A stretch of DNA of 64,000 nucleotides from positions 2,046,001-2,110,000 of the forward strand of contig JAQOTA010000047.1 in NCBI GenBank assembly GCA_029532415.1. Direction: 5' to 3'. The DNA is from Marasmius tenuissimus (taxonomy: Eukaryota > Basidiomycota > Agaricomycetes > Agaricales > Marasmiaceae). The notes below the pieces were generated by a model that saw only the letters and a list, made by a program, of their open reading frames with translations, was not told the origin of the DNA and did no database searches. A program made the position numbers and the translations under genes. Shown in pieces: positions 23,954 through 35,823 of this stretch. How positions within the stretch are numbered: the stretch's first letter is position 1; each line of letters begins with the position of its first letter.

Positions 23954-25642
23954 CTACAAAGCGGAAGGCATATTAAGGGACCTGATTCCATCCTTTAGAG
24001 TCGCAACCTTTGCATACGAAGAATCCTTGTTTTCGAAGATAACGACTCGCTCGAGAGGTTTCAAGTCGGCAGAAAGCCGCTTGAGGATCTCCGAAGAACG
24101 AGATTCCACCATATCCATCAGCACATCGTCCGTCCATTGTTTTACTCCCGTTAGTGTAGGCTGGCGCAAACTAGGAAGTGGTATGCTGGATTCGGTGCTA
24201 ACTCCTGATTCGACTGTCATCCCTTTGATGATATCCTCAGAGACGCTGACGAACACATCGTCCTGACAGACAAAGCCCCCGATTCTCAGCGTGTGAACAT
24301 GCTTTAGCTCTTTCGAGTGGAGGAAGTCGATCACAGAGAGGTCGTCCATCTCTCCATCGTGAAAGGCCAATTCCTCGAGGCGGCATCGCCAACGGCGGAT
24401 GGCACGAAGAACACAGTCCGAACCTGACAGCTCTTCGTCAATCTGCAAACTCCGAAGGGAAGGAAGGAGCAGGTTATCGAGTATGACTTCCGGGCGGGCG
24501 TCCCTGGGAGTCAAGATAAGTGTTTCGAGCCGGGGAAGTGTAACGGGAGGGCGAGAGTCCATAGATATAGCGATAGCCTGTAAGGAGCAATATCGAACAT
24601 TCTCCAGAAGCTTCAACACATCGAAGAAGTTACCCTCCACGTCTTCTTCTTCCTCGATGATGTTGCTCCATGTGAATCGGGTAATCTGCTTCCAGGGAAC
24701 TTTTGCCGAGGGTAGGAACGGTATGGCGCTGGGGTCGCCGGAGAATATGAGCTCACGGAGTCGAACTGAAGTGTGGAATGTGTCGAGTACATGGGCGTCT
24801 GTAATCGAGGACCAGTCAGACCCACTCTCGAAGTGAAGATGGAGAGTGGTGAGATTGGGGAACATGCCCTGGTAGCGGTATAGCGTTTTAAACCACTGAG
24901 TTGGAGCACGGATGGTTGCATGCTTCCACTGGAACGATCTAGAGCAAAGGGAAGAGAGGGCCCCGAAACCGAACGATGAGGGGTGCCACGAGACGATGAG
25001 AGGTTGTTTGCGAGCTCTCTGAATGCGTAGCGAGAGTAGGTAATCTATGTATGGTTGATCTCTGGGATTCATCATCACCGTGTCCCAGTTCATATCGAAC
25101 ACCCTCCAGAGCCGGGGTAGCGATATGGCCAGATTTCTCCAATTTCGGCATACTTGGCTCAGGGTCCAGGGAGCTTTGGTCGTATCCAAAGTCACGGATG
25201 GGAAGGCGTCACATCCCTCGCTGTCCATGCAAGTTTGGACGTCGACGTCATCCTCGACACACGTCTCGAAGATATGAGCCAGGATCTCGTTCAGAAAGCT
25301 TCGCAAGGGATTCAAAACCCTTTTCAACAGGATCAAACGGTGCACCAGAGCATTTTTCCTCCCAGCGAGTGCCATATAGCTCGCTTTCAATCTGGCCATT
25401 TCAGCATCGATTGATGCAACAGCCCCCGATACTTGGGTGTAGTCTCGAGAAAGAAGCGCGCGTTCGATGTCCAGGGGTGGAAAGTTGGTTTGGCACAATA
25501 TGTTTAGGACTCCTTGTAAGCTCCCCAGGCTAGTTGACTCTTTTGCTGCGTTGCCGCCTGTCGGCTGCATTTGTAAATGTGCCTTTGTATGGTATGAGTA
25601 ATGTAGATTCCAAGAGTCAATTGAAGACAGAAATCCTACCAT
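23954..25642 (-). CDS. FB2: F-box-like domain protein, about 540-562 aa
   Basis: Single large exon with a coiled N-terminal segment (VSGAVASIDAEMARLKASYM), then an F-box-like region near residues 108-130 (LNPLRSFLNEILAHIFETC) and the typical follower PWTLSQVCRNWRNLAISLP. A leucine-rich region fills the rest, ending MPSAL. It belongs to a different subfamily from FB1/FB5-7, since the CPDCNFDF module is missing. The start is uncertain: the ATG at 25642 is followed at once by GTAGGA and a possible acceptor (AAATGCAG), so a 75-base intron may remove residues 2-26; an internal ATG lies at 25570. Likely an SCF adaptor by family; substrate unknown. A relic of the same subfamily lies at 31787-32445. 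Confidence 0.8.
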   Translation of the reverse strand: MVGFLSSIDSWNLHYSYHTKAHLQMQPTGGNAAKESTSLGSLQGVLNILCQTNFPPLDIERALLSRDYTQVSGAVASIDAEMARLKASYMALAGRKNALVHRLILLKRVLNPLRSFLNEILAHIFETCVEDDVDVQTCMDSEGCDAFPSVTLDTTKAPWTLSQVCRNWRNLAISLPRLWRVFDMNWDTVMMNPRDQPYIDYLLSLRIQRARKQPLIVSWHPSSFGFGALSSLCSRSFQWKHATIRAPTQWFKTLYRYQGMFPNLTTLHLHFESGSDWSSITDAHVLDTFHTSVRLRELIFSGDPSAIPFLPSAKVPWKQITRFTWSNIIEEEEDVEGNFFDVLKLLENVRYCSLQAIAISMDSRPPVTLPRLETLILTPRDARPEVILDNLLLPSLRSLQIDEELSGSDCVLRAIRRWRCRLEELAFHDGEMDDLSVIDFLHSKELKHVHTLRIGGFVCQDDVFVSVSEDIIKGMTVESGVSTESSIPLPSLRQPTLTGVKQWTDDVLMDMVESRSSEILKRLSADLKPLERVVIFENKDSSYAKVATLKDGIRSLNMPSAL

Positions 25643-28227
25643 TGTTGTAGTATATTTTCCTATGTTGCGTCGCGTCGAGCTGATGGTGACCGTTCGGATG
25701 AGAGCCGGCTGAGGCCGCTGAGCGCGTTCTGTTGTTTTTTTTTTCGCACGACTCCTCTCCGCATACCACCATCATCCAAATGACTCTTCATTCGCCCAAG
25801 CATTTTCCTTGAATACTCGGATTTACCATTGACAAAGGAGTGGCGAACGATGGAAGAACATGTTTTATCAGCTTCACATGCGTTACATTTATCTCTCTCC
25901 TTTCTATCTTGACTGAATCTCAAAATACGAAGGATGAAAAGCTCTTCCAAGTGGTTCAACAACCGGATTGGGCGCCCAGAGCGGAATGCTATCGACTCGA
26001 ACAAATCAGAAGTATTCACTAGCAGCAATGACGACCATGACAGGCCACCCATGAACCTGGGAAAGCCTTGATAGTCGATTGATAGGATTGATATACGATG
26101 AAAAGAGCTATTAGGTGCCAAGTAGGTGCTCGTCTTGTAACTGTGGCATCCTTGTCCAAGTTGTCTGATTTTCGAATCTGTAGACCTTGTTCATGCTCAG
26201 GCCTGATCTTTACGTGCATAGGCGACAGACCGAGTCATCTTCACCCTACAAAACGTCGTCAAAGTCATCTCATAGTTCAACAAATGAACATGCCCTTGGA
26301 AGAAGATCTCGTCTTCCGGGTTATGGCATGACCCAGCCTCGTATCGGCGAATATTGAGGACAGAGGGCATCTGGCGGTGATCGCATTGTCTGTAGCCTGG
26401 GACTGGGCGGGTACGAACGTATCATCGGTGTTGGAAGAGATACACTGGAAGACTTATCTTGGTTAGTAGATGTGACCATCCTTCGATTTTCTGGCTCGCT
26501 GACTTACATTCATCATAGGCAAAGTAGTCGTTAACGAGAGCGAACAAGCCGGGCATTGCCTCTCGATGCTTCAGCACACGATGCTGATGACGCGGGACGA
26601 TACCGGCCTCGGAGATATTATCTAGGTTCAGGCTGCCCTCGTTGCGAGGTCGAATCAGGGGTGTTGGGGACTGGGTGAGATCTTAGATGCTGAAGTTGGA
26701 GAAAGTCAGGGAATTGTTCGGCGAGTGGAGGAGATGAGGGCTTGTGTTCATCCGAATCATCTTCTCGGCCTGTTATTTCTGGCTTCCTCTCGAACATAGG
26801 GAAGCCAGTACTAAGGGGAAGATGCTTGAATGCAACGGACGATGGGAAGAGAATCACCTGTAGTGGTTCAACATGGGGTTAGAGGCTTTCGAGGCGAATG
26901 TGGGGCTGGGTGACGAAGACACGTTTTAGCTTTGGTGCTTGGCCGTGCCTTCGATATCTGAAAGATGTGTTTCTTGTTAGCCTCTCGATCTCCGTCTTGT
27001 CCAACGTTGTCGTTTTGTCTTACCCTAACCCTCAGACCTCCAAAACGCCTTCAGTCTATAACCCGAATACGATGACCAACGCCACGGTAGCACGGACATT
27101 ACCCCTTGCAGAAGAGAAGAGTAGTGTGAGGGCGAACAAGTCGGCAGGGATGGTGGTGTAGACTGTTTCTGAGCCGGTGGAGGCGAGGGAGAAGAATTGG
27201 AGACTGGTCAGGCAGGCAGAGAGCCCGAGCAAGAAGACATAGTGGCTGAGAATTGCTTACAACTTACTCGGAGTGTACGAGGCGGAGGTGAAAGGGGAGG
27301 CTGCCGACGAACGACACCACAACCGAGGTACATAAGCCGACGGCACATGTCACGTCTTCCTCATTGTCACTTCCAACGGCGTTCCACGATGCTCGAGATC
27401 AAGGTGTTCCCTTCACTGCACGAACGAAGGATATCCTCGCGGTCGCGCTTGACCAAAGCCATACTCGATCCTTTGCCTCGTCTTCCGACTTTACTCCTCC
27501 CCCCCCCTACTAGGGGATATATCTCATCGTCTCGCCGGTATCCCCACTGACCCTTCGTGGGTACAAAGTCCTACTGTACTTCAGGGGGCCACCAGAGCTC
27601 GTTGGAACCTCGGATCTGGTCTACGTTTAGGCGAATTATGCCGACGTGTCCCCATTGGATGAGTCGGGAAAGAGGCGACGAAGGTCGAGGAAGAGGACCG
27701 GGCGGACGTTCGCAGTTATAAGGTTGGAGATGGAACGACTGGCACGCCGGAGAAGTTGGGTTCTCTGAGTCGCAGGGAGAGGTTGGGGTACTGCCAACGC
27801 CAATTGTGCCGTTCAAAGAGAATTGGATGCTGAGATGCTCAGTATAGCCGATCGGGGGGAAGGCAGTTACCTCTCGCTTTAGAGCTCTGAGTCTCTGGTA
27901 GCGCAAATTTGACACGGATCCCTCTACCCTTTCACTGTCTGCAGCACCGTCTGGCGTCGTCGAGCGGTCGCAGGGGTCAGGACGTGGAGGGGATTTCTTC
28001 GGCTAACTTCACCTTCACAACTCTTTCTCTAGCACTATCCTCTCTCTTATGCTTTACCGAACGGACCTCTTAGTTTGAAGCCACGATTTTTTCGGACTCT
28101 TTACTCCTGTTACCCACTTACAAAACCGCCAATCTACTTATTTTTGCCTACATCTGTCAGCACAAAACCGTGAAAGCGACATCAGTTAGCTGATACTCCT
28201 TTCCTGCCACCTGAACATCACTGCCTG
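25643..28227. other. Gene-poor interval between FB2 and NLR-E
   Basis: Near 25740-25830 there is similarity to 32400-32500, the 5' flank of the F-box relic, so the FB2 promoter was duplicated with its gene. Elsewhere only short frames are present (for example 26898-27161 plus, 27571-27915 minus) and I cannot support a gene. Confidence 0.45.
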
Positions 28228-31015
28228 CTACGAACATATCCCGCAGAAACACCGAGAAAGGATCTTGAATGGCGCCAATAACGCCACTCCTTCCGCCTCG
28301 TCACCACTGTCCTCAGTGTCGTTGGGCTTGGTAAGCTCAGTCGGAGTGTGTGTCAGAATGTTGGCCACCAGTCCATCAAAGACGTCGGTCAACACTTGGG
28401 CCTCATGCAGCTCCGAATAGCTAAATCCCGCTTGCGGCAGATGTGCCCCCCCAGCCGTCGTCCGTACGGGAACTACTATCGAGCGGGAGCTCAGTTCCGC
28501 CTCCTCTGCGAACAGTTTCCTTTGTTGCCAACTAATCGAACAGATCTCAAACGACCTGTCTCCGCCAATTTCGGCTTCCGCTCGCTGTAACTCTCGGTGG
28601 GGAAATACCTTCAATGTTGATGAAGTACTCGAATAATCCTTTGTAGTCCGAGTGAGGAGCTCGACGATGTGAGCTAATTTCGTCCCCGAAAGGCTCGCCG
28701 ATGCAGGAAGGATAAGAGAGCCCAAGTGCGAACGGGATACTTTTCGTTTGCTTCTGTTCTTCGAAGGGAGGATAACTAACCAATCTTCCTCGAAGAACTG
28801 ACACAAGTGACTGTAACACAAGCGTAGGCTGCTTTCCGGCGGGGCCGACTAGAACGACAGGGACTCGTGAGGGCGAGACAACGTTATGTTGTGAAGCTAC
28901 ACACCTCCAAGGTACGACATATGACACGTAGATAGAACAAATTGTTCACAAGCATCATGAACATGTGGTGATAGAATTTTCGATTCTTGTAGGAGGGCTC
29001 GGCCCACTGCCTGCGATGATACGACCTGCACACAACGAATCGGCTATGATGTTTGTCTGTAGCTACAGCCAACATCGTCCCTCTCACCTTTCTATATGGG
29101 GCACCGGATCCCGGCCAGGAGACTCTTGAGGCTTGAGCTCGATCCTGGAGACAAGGTTGGTCCAAAACTGGTCAGCTGATTTAACTTTCCGGAGTGCTGC
29201 CTTCATGAACTCCCTAGAAATATAGAAGGTGACCTAGCCGTTTGTAAGATAGGAAGCGTGAAACTAACTGATCGAGTATCATGTTTAAATATCCATACAC
29301 GTCAAAATCGATGATGGCGGAGATCAGCTCCTCACTAGGAGTGTAGTTTTTTGTCGAGGAAGTCAATAGTGCTTCGACGGAGCTCCAGGGATTGAGAGAC
29401 CACAGTTCCAATTGGATAGTCCGGCCCGCAAAGTCCATAGGCTCCCCCCTTTGATACTGACTTATGCTCTGTTTGAGCCGCGACAATAAACAGCTGGAAA
29501 AGAGGTCTAGATACGGAGTCGTCCTCATTGGTTGAACATGAAAGTCGTGCGAGCGTCGCTCTTCAGTCAAGAAATCTGAAAAGGAGGCATGGAGGATTGA
29601 AACAGCCTCATCCCCTCCTTCTTCCGGCACGTGAAGGACTGAACGAAACTGGGAAAGCAATAGGGAGCACCGGCGAATGTCGATGTTGAGGAGTGCGGCG
29701 ATGAGGAGCTGGCTCCTACCTCTTTGCGTGTCTATCTGCACGTCCTGGGGGTGGGGGGTGATTATGAGTTGTAAGATTGGGAGCAGAATCCGCCGCAAGG
29801 CGCCCTGGCCGAAGGGTCGGAGAATAGTGTAGTAGAGCTGGTCGAGATCACTAAGATCGGGGTAGGAAGAAGTCTCTGCCGTATGGAGAACGATGTCGAG
29901 CCGTTCCTGCAGTACTGAGAAGTCAGAGGGATTGTTACCGGTGATATACTTCATCACAGTTACAACGTAGATGAAATGTCCGTCCGCCTTAAGAACGAGT
30001 TTGTCAATCGCCTCTTCCCCCGGCCAAATTCCGTCCAGCAATATTTCAAGGTACGAGTCGGCAATATTGGCGAACTGTTTCTCAAGATATCTTCTAATGT
30101 CACCATCCACTTGTGCGTTAAAATCGCGCATGTCCACCAGTTTGTGCGGTAGGATGGTCTTGAAGAAGTTTAGTATCGTGCGCTCGGGACGACTGAATAT
30201 CATGAAATGAAGTGGAAGCGGAGGGTCGCTGAAGGTGGCCTTGTGGATCATGGACAGGAGCGCCTCTTGTGCATGACTGGGATGAGGAGCCTTCGGACCC
30301 GCCATGCATTCATCGAATCCATCAATGACTACGAGGGTGGGCAGTTCCTTCCATCTCTCCCATTCGATTGAAGCACAAGGTTGGAAAATCAACGATTGGA
30401 ATTGTCCCTCCAGGTTCGTCCCCTCGAGTTCGTTTGGGCTTTGACGGATAGCATCATCGATTGACGTTGGTAGCAAAGTGTTTTTAAACGCTGGCAAAGT
30501 GGCGAGTTGGTGAGCAATGGTGGGAATGAACGGATCCAGCGTTGATCGCTGGGTGTCGTTTCTCGAGAAGAAGAAACTCGCGGCCAGTCGAGATTTCCGA
30601 CGGTAATTCTCGCAGATAGTCTGAGCAACCGCCGACTTCCCGACCCCAGCTCCCCCTTGAACCCAACACACGCGATCTTTCTTCGATGGGTCCTCAACCC
30701 AACGACTCAACCTTTCGACGAGGCCGACTCTCGTTCCCTCCAGACATCCGGTGCGAGCATTCCGAGAGCTAGAGGAGTGAAGTGCAGTTGGCGCGACATG
30801 GCCAGCTAGCTTCTTGATACCTGGTAAACTCTCCGGTGCTTCAAAAAAAGACTTTAGCTACCTCCGAGTAATGTCATTAGAAATGACTGACCAGAGGCAT
30901 CTCTGTAATTATTGTGAACTATAGTGCTATTGTTGTAGGTCGCATTCCGGTGGCCATAATTATTTGTGCTGAACCCACTGGCGTAGGCATTACTCGATGC
31001 GAGCTCGTCGCTCAT
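28228..31015 (-). CDS. NLR-E: complete five-exon NACHT NLR-like protein, about 853 aa
   Basis: Exons: 31015-30892, 30838-29269, 29213-29088, 29025-28905 and 28848-28228; phases close exactly. Exon 1 opens MSDELASSNAYASG and carries TNNYGHRNATYNN, with His replacing the usual Asp. The first intron has an in-frame stop, so this copy proves the exon must be spliced. Walker A is QGGAGVGKSAVAQT (Gln for the usual His); Walker B is LVVIDGFDEC. Exon 4 encodes KFYHHMFMMLVNNLFYLRVI. Exon 5 is the longest of the set, with CQFFEEDWLVILP and an extra acidic segment before the Cys-rich end (CFCGICS). An ATG at 30710 inside exon 2 would give a shortened protein lacking the first motif. Probably functional; role inferred from family. 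Confidence 0.86.
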
Positions 31016-31786
31016 GGCAGCTGGAACACAGCAACCAGGAAAGTCGCACCGAGCTCCGGCAGGTGACTAGATACGTATCAGTTCGCAAAGACCCCCATCA
31101 CCCATTGATGTTCCATTCAAATCTCTCTGATCTACCATCAGTAAATGCCGTACGGTTCCAGGGGTCCCGTATCGTCGCCCTCCATCGAAAGGATCCGACT
31201 CGGACCAATGGCTTCATCCCAGGTTCCTTGGCTATTCCAAGGTTCCTCTTCTCAGGTGCTCATGGTAGCGATTATACGCCTATGTCCTCACGAGCCTTCG
31301 GTATAGTAACCCATGCCGTATGCTTCATTGTTTCCGCGACCCGGATATGCATACATGAGCGCCGGGCGATTTGGTTCCTGGTTCTTCAGACAGGTACCGA
31401 TGCTAGAGGGCTTAATTATCCGTGGTGATCAACAAAGGGGTCACTAGCACAAATGGTGGGACGCTTTCAAGCAGAGAAATGGAACCTCGACGCACCAACA
31501 AGTTATACGGGAGGTGAAGCAAGCCTTCAGGCTGTAACGAACAAAATGGACTTTTATCTGGGTAAAAGTTTCATCGTTGGTAGCGTATTTTACAGAATAT
31601 TGCTATACGCAGACCTTTTCCGATGGATATTAGTTGATGACAGCCTAGAGGCTTCCGGATGACGGAAGAAAGTGCTTCAAAAGTGTCGAGACGGCAAGGG
31701 TACATCATGCCCAACGTGAATCTTTCTTGAGAGGTAAATAAAGTGAGAGCAAAAATATGGGAGTCAGATGTTTGACGGTTGATGCC
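31016..31786. other. Interval upstream of NLR-E
   Basis: Promoter side of NLR-E. A 143-codon plus-strand frame (30997-31428) overlaps NLR-E exon 1 antisense and has no family likeness; I do not treat it as a gene. Confidence 0.4.
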
Positions 31787-32445
31787 CTAGTTCCAGTTGA
31801 GATTGAACGGTCTCCAAAGCTCTAGTAGCAAAGAAGCCAGATCTCCCCGTTTCCGACATACACTTGGTTGAGCCCCTGGGAGATTGGGTCGCGTCGCAAG
31901 TATACTTAGAAATGGGCTGTTGCTGGATAGAGTGGTCGTGCATTGAACTAGCCATACTATCCTCAAGTTTGGTGACATTTCGACCCTCATCCCCAACGTG
32001 AGCCGGATGTAAGCCAAGGATTCATTCGAAAAGTTACTGCAGATCAGTCAACTCTTGACTCACCACATCATGGAAACTTGCGGAGATTCTCAAGTATCCT
32101 TCTTTTCGTGACAAGCATTACTGAGATTGCTTTTTGTTGACCTAACATCTGCCGAAAGCTGATTGACTGCGACTGGAACGTTGATTTTGCGTAGCCTTCT
32201 GCAGTGATAAAAGTCTTGTGGTGGGTTTCTCTGCGGCCTATCGACGGTCTAAGCCTACTATTAGGATTCTCTGGGGTGAGCACACCATCCCCCGCAATTC
32301 TTGGATCTGGTATACGAACCAACGATTCCCTGGACAGGTAAATCGGTCTTGTCGTTTCGAACTGATGTTGGCGGTCCGGTTGAAACAATGAAAAAATGAT
32401 GAAATGCGATTTTTCGCACGACTCCCCTTTACCCTCAACCATCAT
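31787..32445 (-). pseudogene. F-box-like gene relic related to FB2
   Basis: Minus-strand runs LGQQKAISVMLVTKRRILEN and, in another frame, AQPSVCRKRGDLASLLLELW align in order with LAGRKNALVHRLILLKRVLN and LSQVCRNWRNLAISLPRLW of FB2. Stops and a frame change separate them, and the leucine-rich C-terminal half is gone. The upstream flank (near 32410) also resembles the FB2 flank, notably TTTTTCGCACGACTCC. It is therefore a truncated duplicate of FB2 together with its promoter. Confidence 0.7.
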
Positions 32446-33731
32446 TCGAACTTTACCTCAGCCTGCGTCTTTAGATAGTATCCTCTTGAGCGGTTCGGAT
32501 TTAAGATTTGTACATATGAATTGAAGGTGCGTCAATTTCATGTTTGCTCGACGCCTTTTTGACGTGCATTTGGTCCTTGAGTCAGGATTTTCATCCAGTT
32601 TGGACTCAGACCCCTTTGAACAATAACAGAGTATCTGTTAGGTTGGAGTTGAAAGCCGTGCCTCGAATTTCGGGGAATTGAAGGCTCAGAAATACTGGAA
32701 GTTTGGACATGGTTAAGGAGGTGTCGAGGTATGTCACAATATGACGAGATATCCAACCCTCTACGACTTAGAGGATCTCAAGGCACCCAATCTTCGTTCT
32801 CATTGATATTAATAGCGACCCGATAGCAGATTTAAAAAAATAAAGACGAGATTTCCAGCTCCACCACTCTACCGTCTCGGAGGATCAGGTGCTCGAATGC
32901 TCACTCGCTTAGACTTAAACCCACCACTCAACCTGACAAATCTCATGGCTCAATACACGAACGAGTACAACATCGAAGGCATAATCTAGACCGAACACTG
33001 TAGCCGAATCTCTCGCGTCTTCACTACTGGGTGACTCGGGTACGGGTAGAACAGGGCCAGCTTCGCCGAAGCTCGAAGAGACGGCTCTCATCCAAGGGCG
33101 ACTGGGTAGAGGCTCGGGGATTTGATGCAACGGAATGGCATAAAAGTGTTGTGGCCAGGTTTTGTCGTGTCGAGCTCATGATGGTGTACCAGCCAATTCA
33201 CTACCTCCACAGAAAACCACCAGACTCGTAATGTCATCTGACAGTGCCCCCCCCCTCCCTCTCGTATCCTTATGGTGCTCCTTGTCCTTGCTCTCGTGAA
33301 GGACCGCTCAACAATATTGTACTCAATGGGCTCTGCGACGTGAAATTCGACTCTACGGGCCGTTATCACGTTCCTTTTCCTTTCCCTTTGTTCTCAGCCT
33401 CCGCTCTTCTTCGTAGCGTGATGAGATTACTACTTTTTGTGGATTATTTTCGCTCTGCAACGACCAAACACGACTGTGTTCAAGTTTGGGGCAACATGGC
33501 ACGACACGGTGAGGCAGGAGGACCATATTCCTTGACGTCAGGCTGCACATATGGACGCATGCCTGCTCGATTCGGGGATCAAGGTAAATATATTGCCGAG
33601 GTATGACTCGGAGCCGGTACTGCTCACCGAGTCAGAGTGTACTTAGATCATGCGCGTCCTGCCCTAACGACGATGTCACGATACTAAACACATTTCTGCT
33701 CGCCCCCAACCCTCATCCGTTGCAACTCAAG
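32446..33731. other. Interval between the F-box relic and the first GNAT gene
   Basis: Several short frames on both strands (for example 33088-33369 minus and 33244-33606 plus) overlap one another antisense and show no domain. The GNAT1 promoter lies at the right end. No gene supported. Confidence 0.4.
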
Positions 33732-34510
33732 ATGTCGAAACTCCAAGTTCAAATATCTCCAACCACACCAACCGAGCTTCCTTCTCTTATCGTCTGCGAA
33801 AATTCGGCATTCAGTTCCTCCCTCTTCATGTCTATCATTTGCCCGGACCATGCTGGACTTGCGAAGGCAGGCGTAGACCCTCGACTCTGGCCAGACTTCA
33901 ACTTTTGGCTTAAAGCCAGGAGTAACGCCTATAAGGATGGATCTATCTTCATAACAGCAAAGATCGACGACGAGATCGCTGGATTTGCGAAGCTTGAAAT
34001 GCCTACTGCCATGCTAGAGGAGGCTAGGAAACAGTCTGCATTCGCGGAACGTTTCTCGGAGGGTGAGCTGGGGAGAGTTCTAGAGGAAGCGCGAAACAAG
34101 GATTATAACGATGAGCCGACGGGTTTCAATGACGAGGCATTGGAGGTGTTCAGTGTTCGTCAAGCAGAAGTCACGAAGAGGCATCCGGATATCGATAATT
34201 CTTATTACCTGTCAGTCTGATTCCCTTTCGACCAACCTGTGTTAAATCCTTCGCTTGCAGCCACAACATGGCCGTCCATCCTCGATTCCAGCGACTGGGA
34301 GTCGGAATGGCACTGATGTCTCGCGTCAACGAGATAGCAGATTCGACTGGGACACCGATTTACATACGGGACGCGACGAATGAGGGCCTACCTCTATACC
34401 TCAAGAGCGGGTTCAGACAGGTTGACACTCTGAGATACGAATATAAGGGTGCGGTGATAGACTTGCCTGTATTATACAGGCCGGGAAGGAAGATGGACGG
34501 GGATTTTTGA
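33732..34510 (+). CDS. GNAT1: GNAT-family N-acetyltransferase, 242 aa, two exons
   Basis: GNAT enzymes move acetyl from acetyl-CoA to an amine. Exons 33732-34210 and 34261-34510 are joined by a 50-base intron (GTCAGT...TTGCAG), phase 2. The ATG at 33732 is chosen because GNAT2 and GNAT3 begin at the same point (MSKxLxQ). Motif A is split across the junction: NMAVHPRFQRLGVGMALM contains the Q-R-x-G-x-G acetyl-CoA pyrophosphate loop. An acidic helical insert (about residues 90-150) sits between the N-terminal strands and motif A, and the C-terminus has LYLKSGFRQVDTLRYEY, typical of motif B. Substrate unknown. It is the most divergent of three copies. Confidence 0.87.
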
Positions 34511-34880
34511 ATTTATCAATCATTCAGTCGGATCTACTAGAACAACAATACTGCACCTCTTGATCCAAACTGACGCGTTCGGGGCACGCTACACGGCTCT
34601 TCGAACTCGCCTCGAGCCAATGCATGATAATCGGCCGATCCATTTGTGGACACCTGTGCAGCGTCCTTCACGCCGAGATCTATCGTGTACCCAGGGTGCG
34701 CTAGTTAAGTACAACTAATACTGAATCCCCCGTGATTGATCCCGAAGCCGACTTGTCAATTCAAAACGTATACCACTGGGATCATGCGCCTGAGATGAAA
34801 CCCGTAATCGCCTGAGATGTGAAACCGTATTTATTCCTACTGATGGGTCCCCTCAGTGAGGGGATCCACCGCAACTCGAG
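34511..34880. promoter_or_regulatory. GNAT2 upstream region, duplicated before GNAT3
   Basis: From about 34650 the sequence matches 45475-45690 (shared words CAGCGTCCTTC, GTACCCAGGGT, GCCGACTTGTC and CCGTATTTATTCCT). The TATTTATTCC word lies about 50 bases before the ATG and may serve as a TATA-like element. The left limit of similarity marks the edge of the duplicated unit. Confidence 0.5.
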
Positions 34881-35661
34881 ATGTCAAAGCCTCTGCACCA
34901 AGTCTCTCTCGCCACCCCATCCGACCTCCCGTCTATTATTGCCTGCGGAAACCTGGCATTCAGCTCCTCTTTCTTGGTCTCCATCGTCTATCCAGACCGC
35001 CCAGAACTTGCAAAGGCAGGCATAGACCCTCGGCTATGGCCAGAATTCAACTATTGGCTCAATTTCAGGGCCAACGACTACAAGAATGGCTCCATCTTCG
35101 TAGTGGCAAAGATTGGCGACGAGATTGCTGGATACACGAAGCTTGAGATGCCAACTGCAATGCTAGAGGAGGCCAAGAAGCAGCCTTCGTTTACGGAACG
35201 TTTCTCGGAGGATGAGTTGAGGAAAGTCCTTGAGGATGCGCGAAACAAGGATTTTAGTGACGAGCTCATGGGAGCAAATACTGAGGCGCTGGAGGCGTTT
35301 AAAATTGGTCAAGCAGAAGTCACGGAGAAGCACCCGGACATAGATAATTCTTATTATATGTACGTCTAATCCCCTTTCAATAGGTATCCGTATTAACGCA
35401 TTCGCTTACAGATCAACCATGGCCGTCCATCCTCGATTTCAACGGATGGGAATTGGCATGGCACTCATGTCCCGCGTCAACGAAATAGCAGACTTAAGTG
35501 GAACACCGATCTACATACGCGACGCGACAGACGAGGCTTTGCCTTTGTACCTCAAGAACGGGTTCAAGCGAATCGATACGCTGAGGTTTGAGTATAAGGA
35601 TGTAATGGCGAAGCTTACTGTCCTGTTCAGACCGGGAAAGGAGATGGAGGGGCATTCTTGA
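34881..35661 (+). CDS. GNAT2: GNAT-family N-acetyltransferase, 242 aa, two exons
   Basis: Exons 34881-35359 and 35412-35661 (intron 52 bases, GTACGT...TTACAG), exon lengths identical to GNAT1 and GNAT3. Motif A reads TMAVHPRFQRMGIGMALM; motif B region LYLKNGFKRIDTLRFEY. It is closer to GNAT3 than to GNAT1 and starts the first copy of the duplicated GNAT/F-box/LRR-like unit; it is tail to tail with FB3. Complete and without stops. Substrate unknown. Confidence 0.87.
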
Positions 35662-35823
35662 GTCGAGCTAGTGGTAGAGAATCAATTTGAGGTAGTTGGC
35701 ACGGAGTTAAAAACAGTGGAGTTAAAAAAGAAGATACGAATCATGGGAGGCGTGGCCATGAAGGAGGCTTTCCCTCAGGCAGGTCAGAAGGCGGACGGTC
35801 CGGATGAGCCCCGGACTCAGCAG

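Noticed and set aside
25660..26121. 153-codon minus-strand frame upstream of FB2
   Set aside because: It lies in the FB2 promoter region that is also duplicated at the relic; no domain, and similarity to the second copy is at DNA level and not kept as protein.
27020..27040. TACCCTAACCCTCAG, telomere-like word
   Set aside because: Only a single partial repeat unit pair, not an array; chance match.
27028..27100. SVYNPNTMTNATVART as a possible partner of the NLR N-terminal motif
   Set aside because: It shares only Asn/Thr composition with TNNYGxRNATYNN, not the order, and the frame is short and unconserved.
30997..31428. 143-codon plus-strand frame
   Set aside because: It overlaps NLR-E exon 1 antisense, shows no domain or paralogue, and its composition looks like chance.
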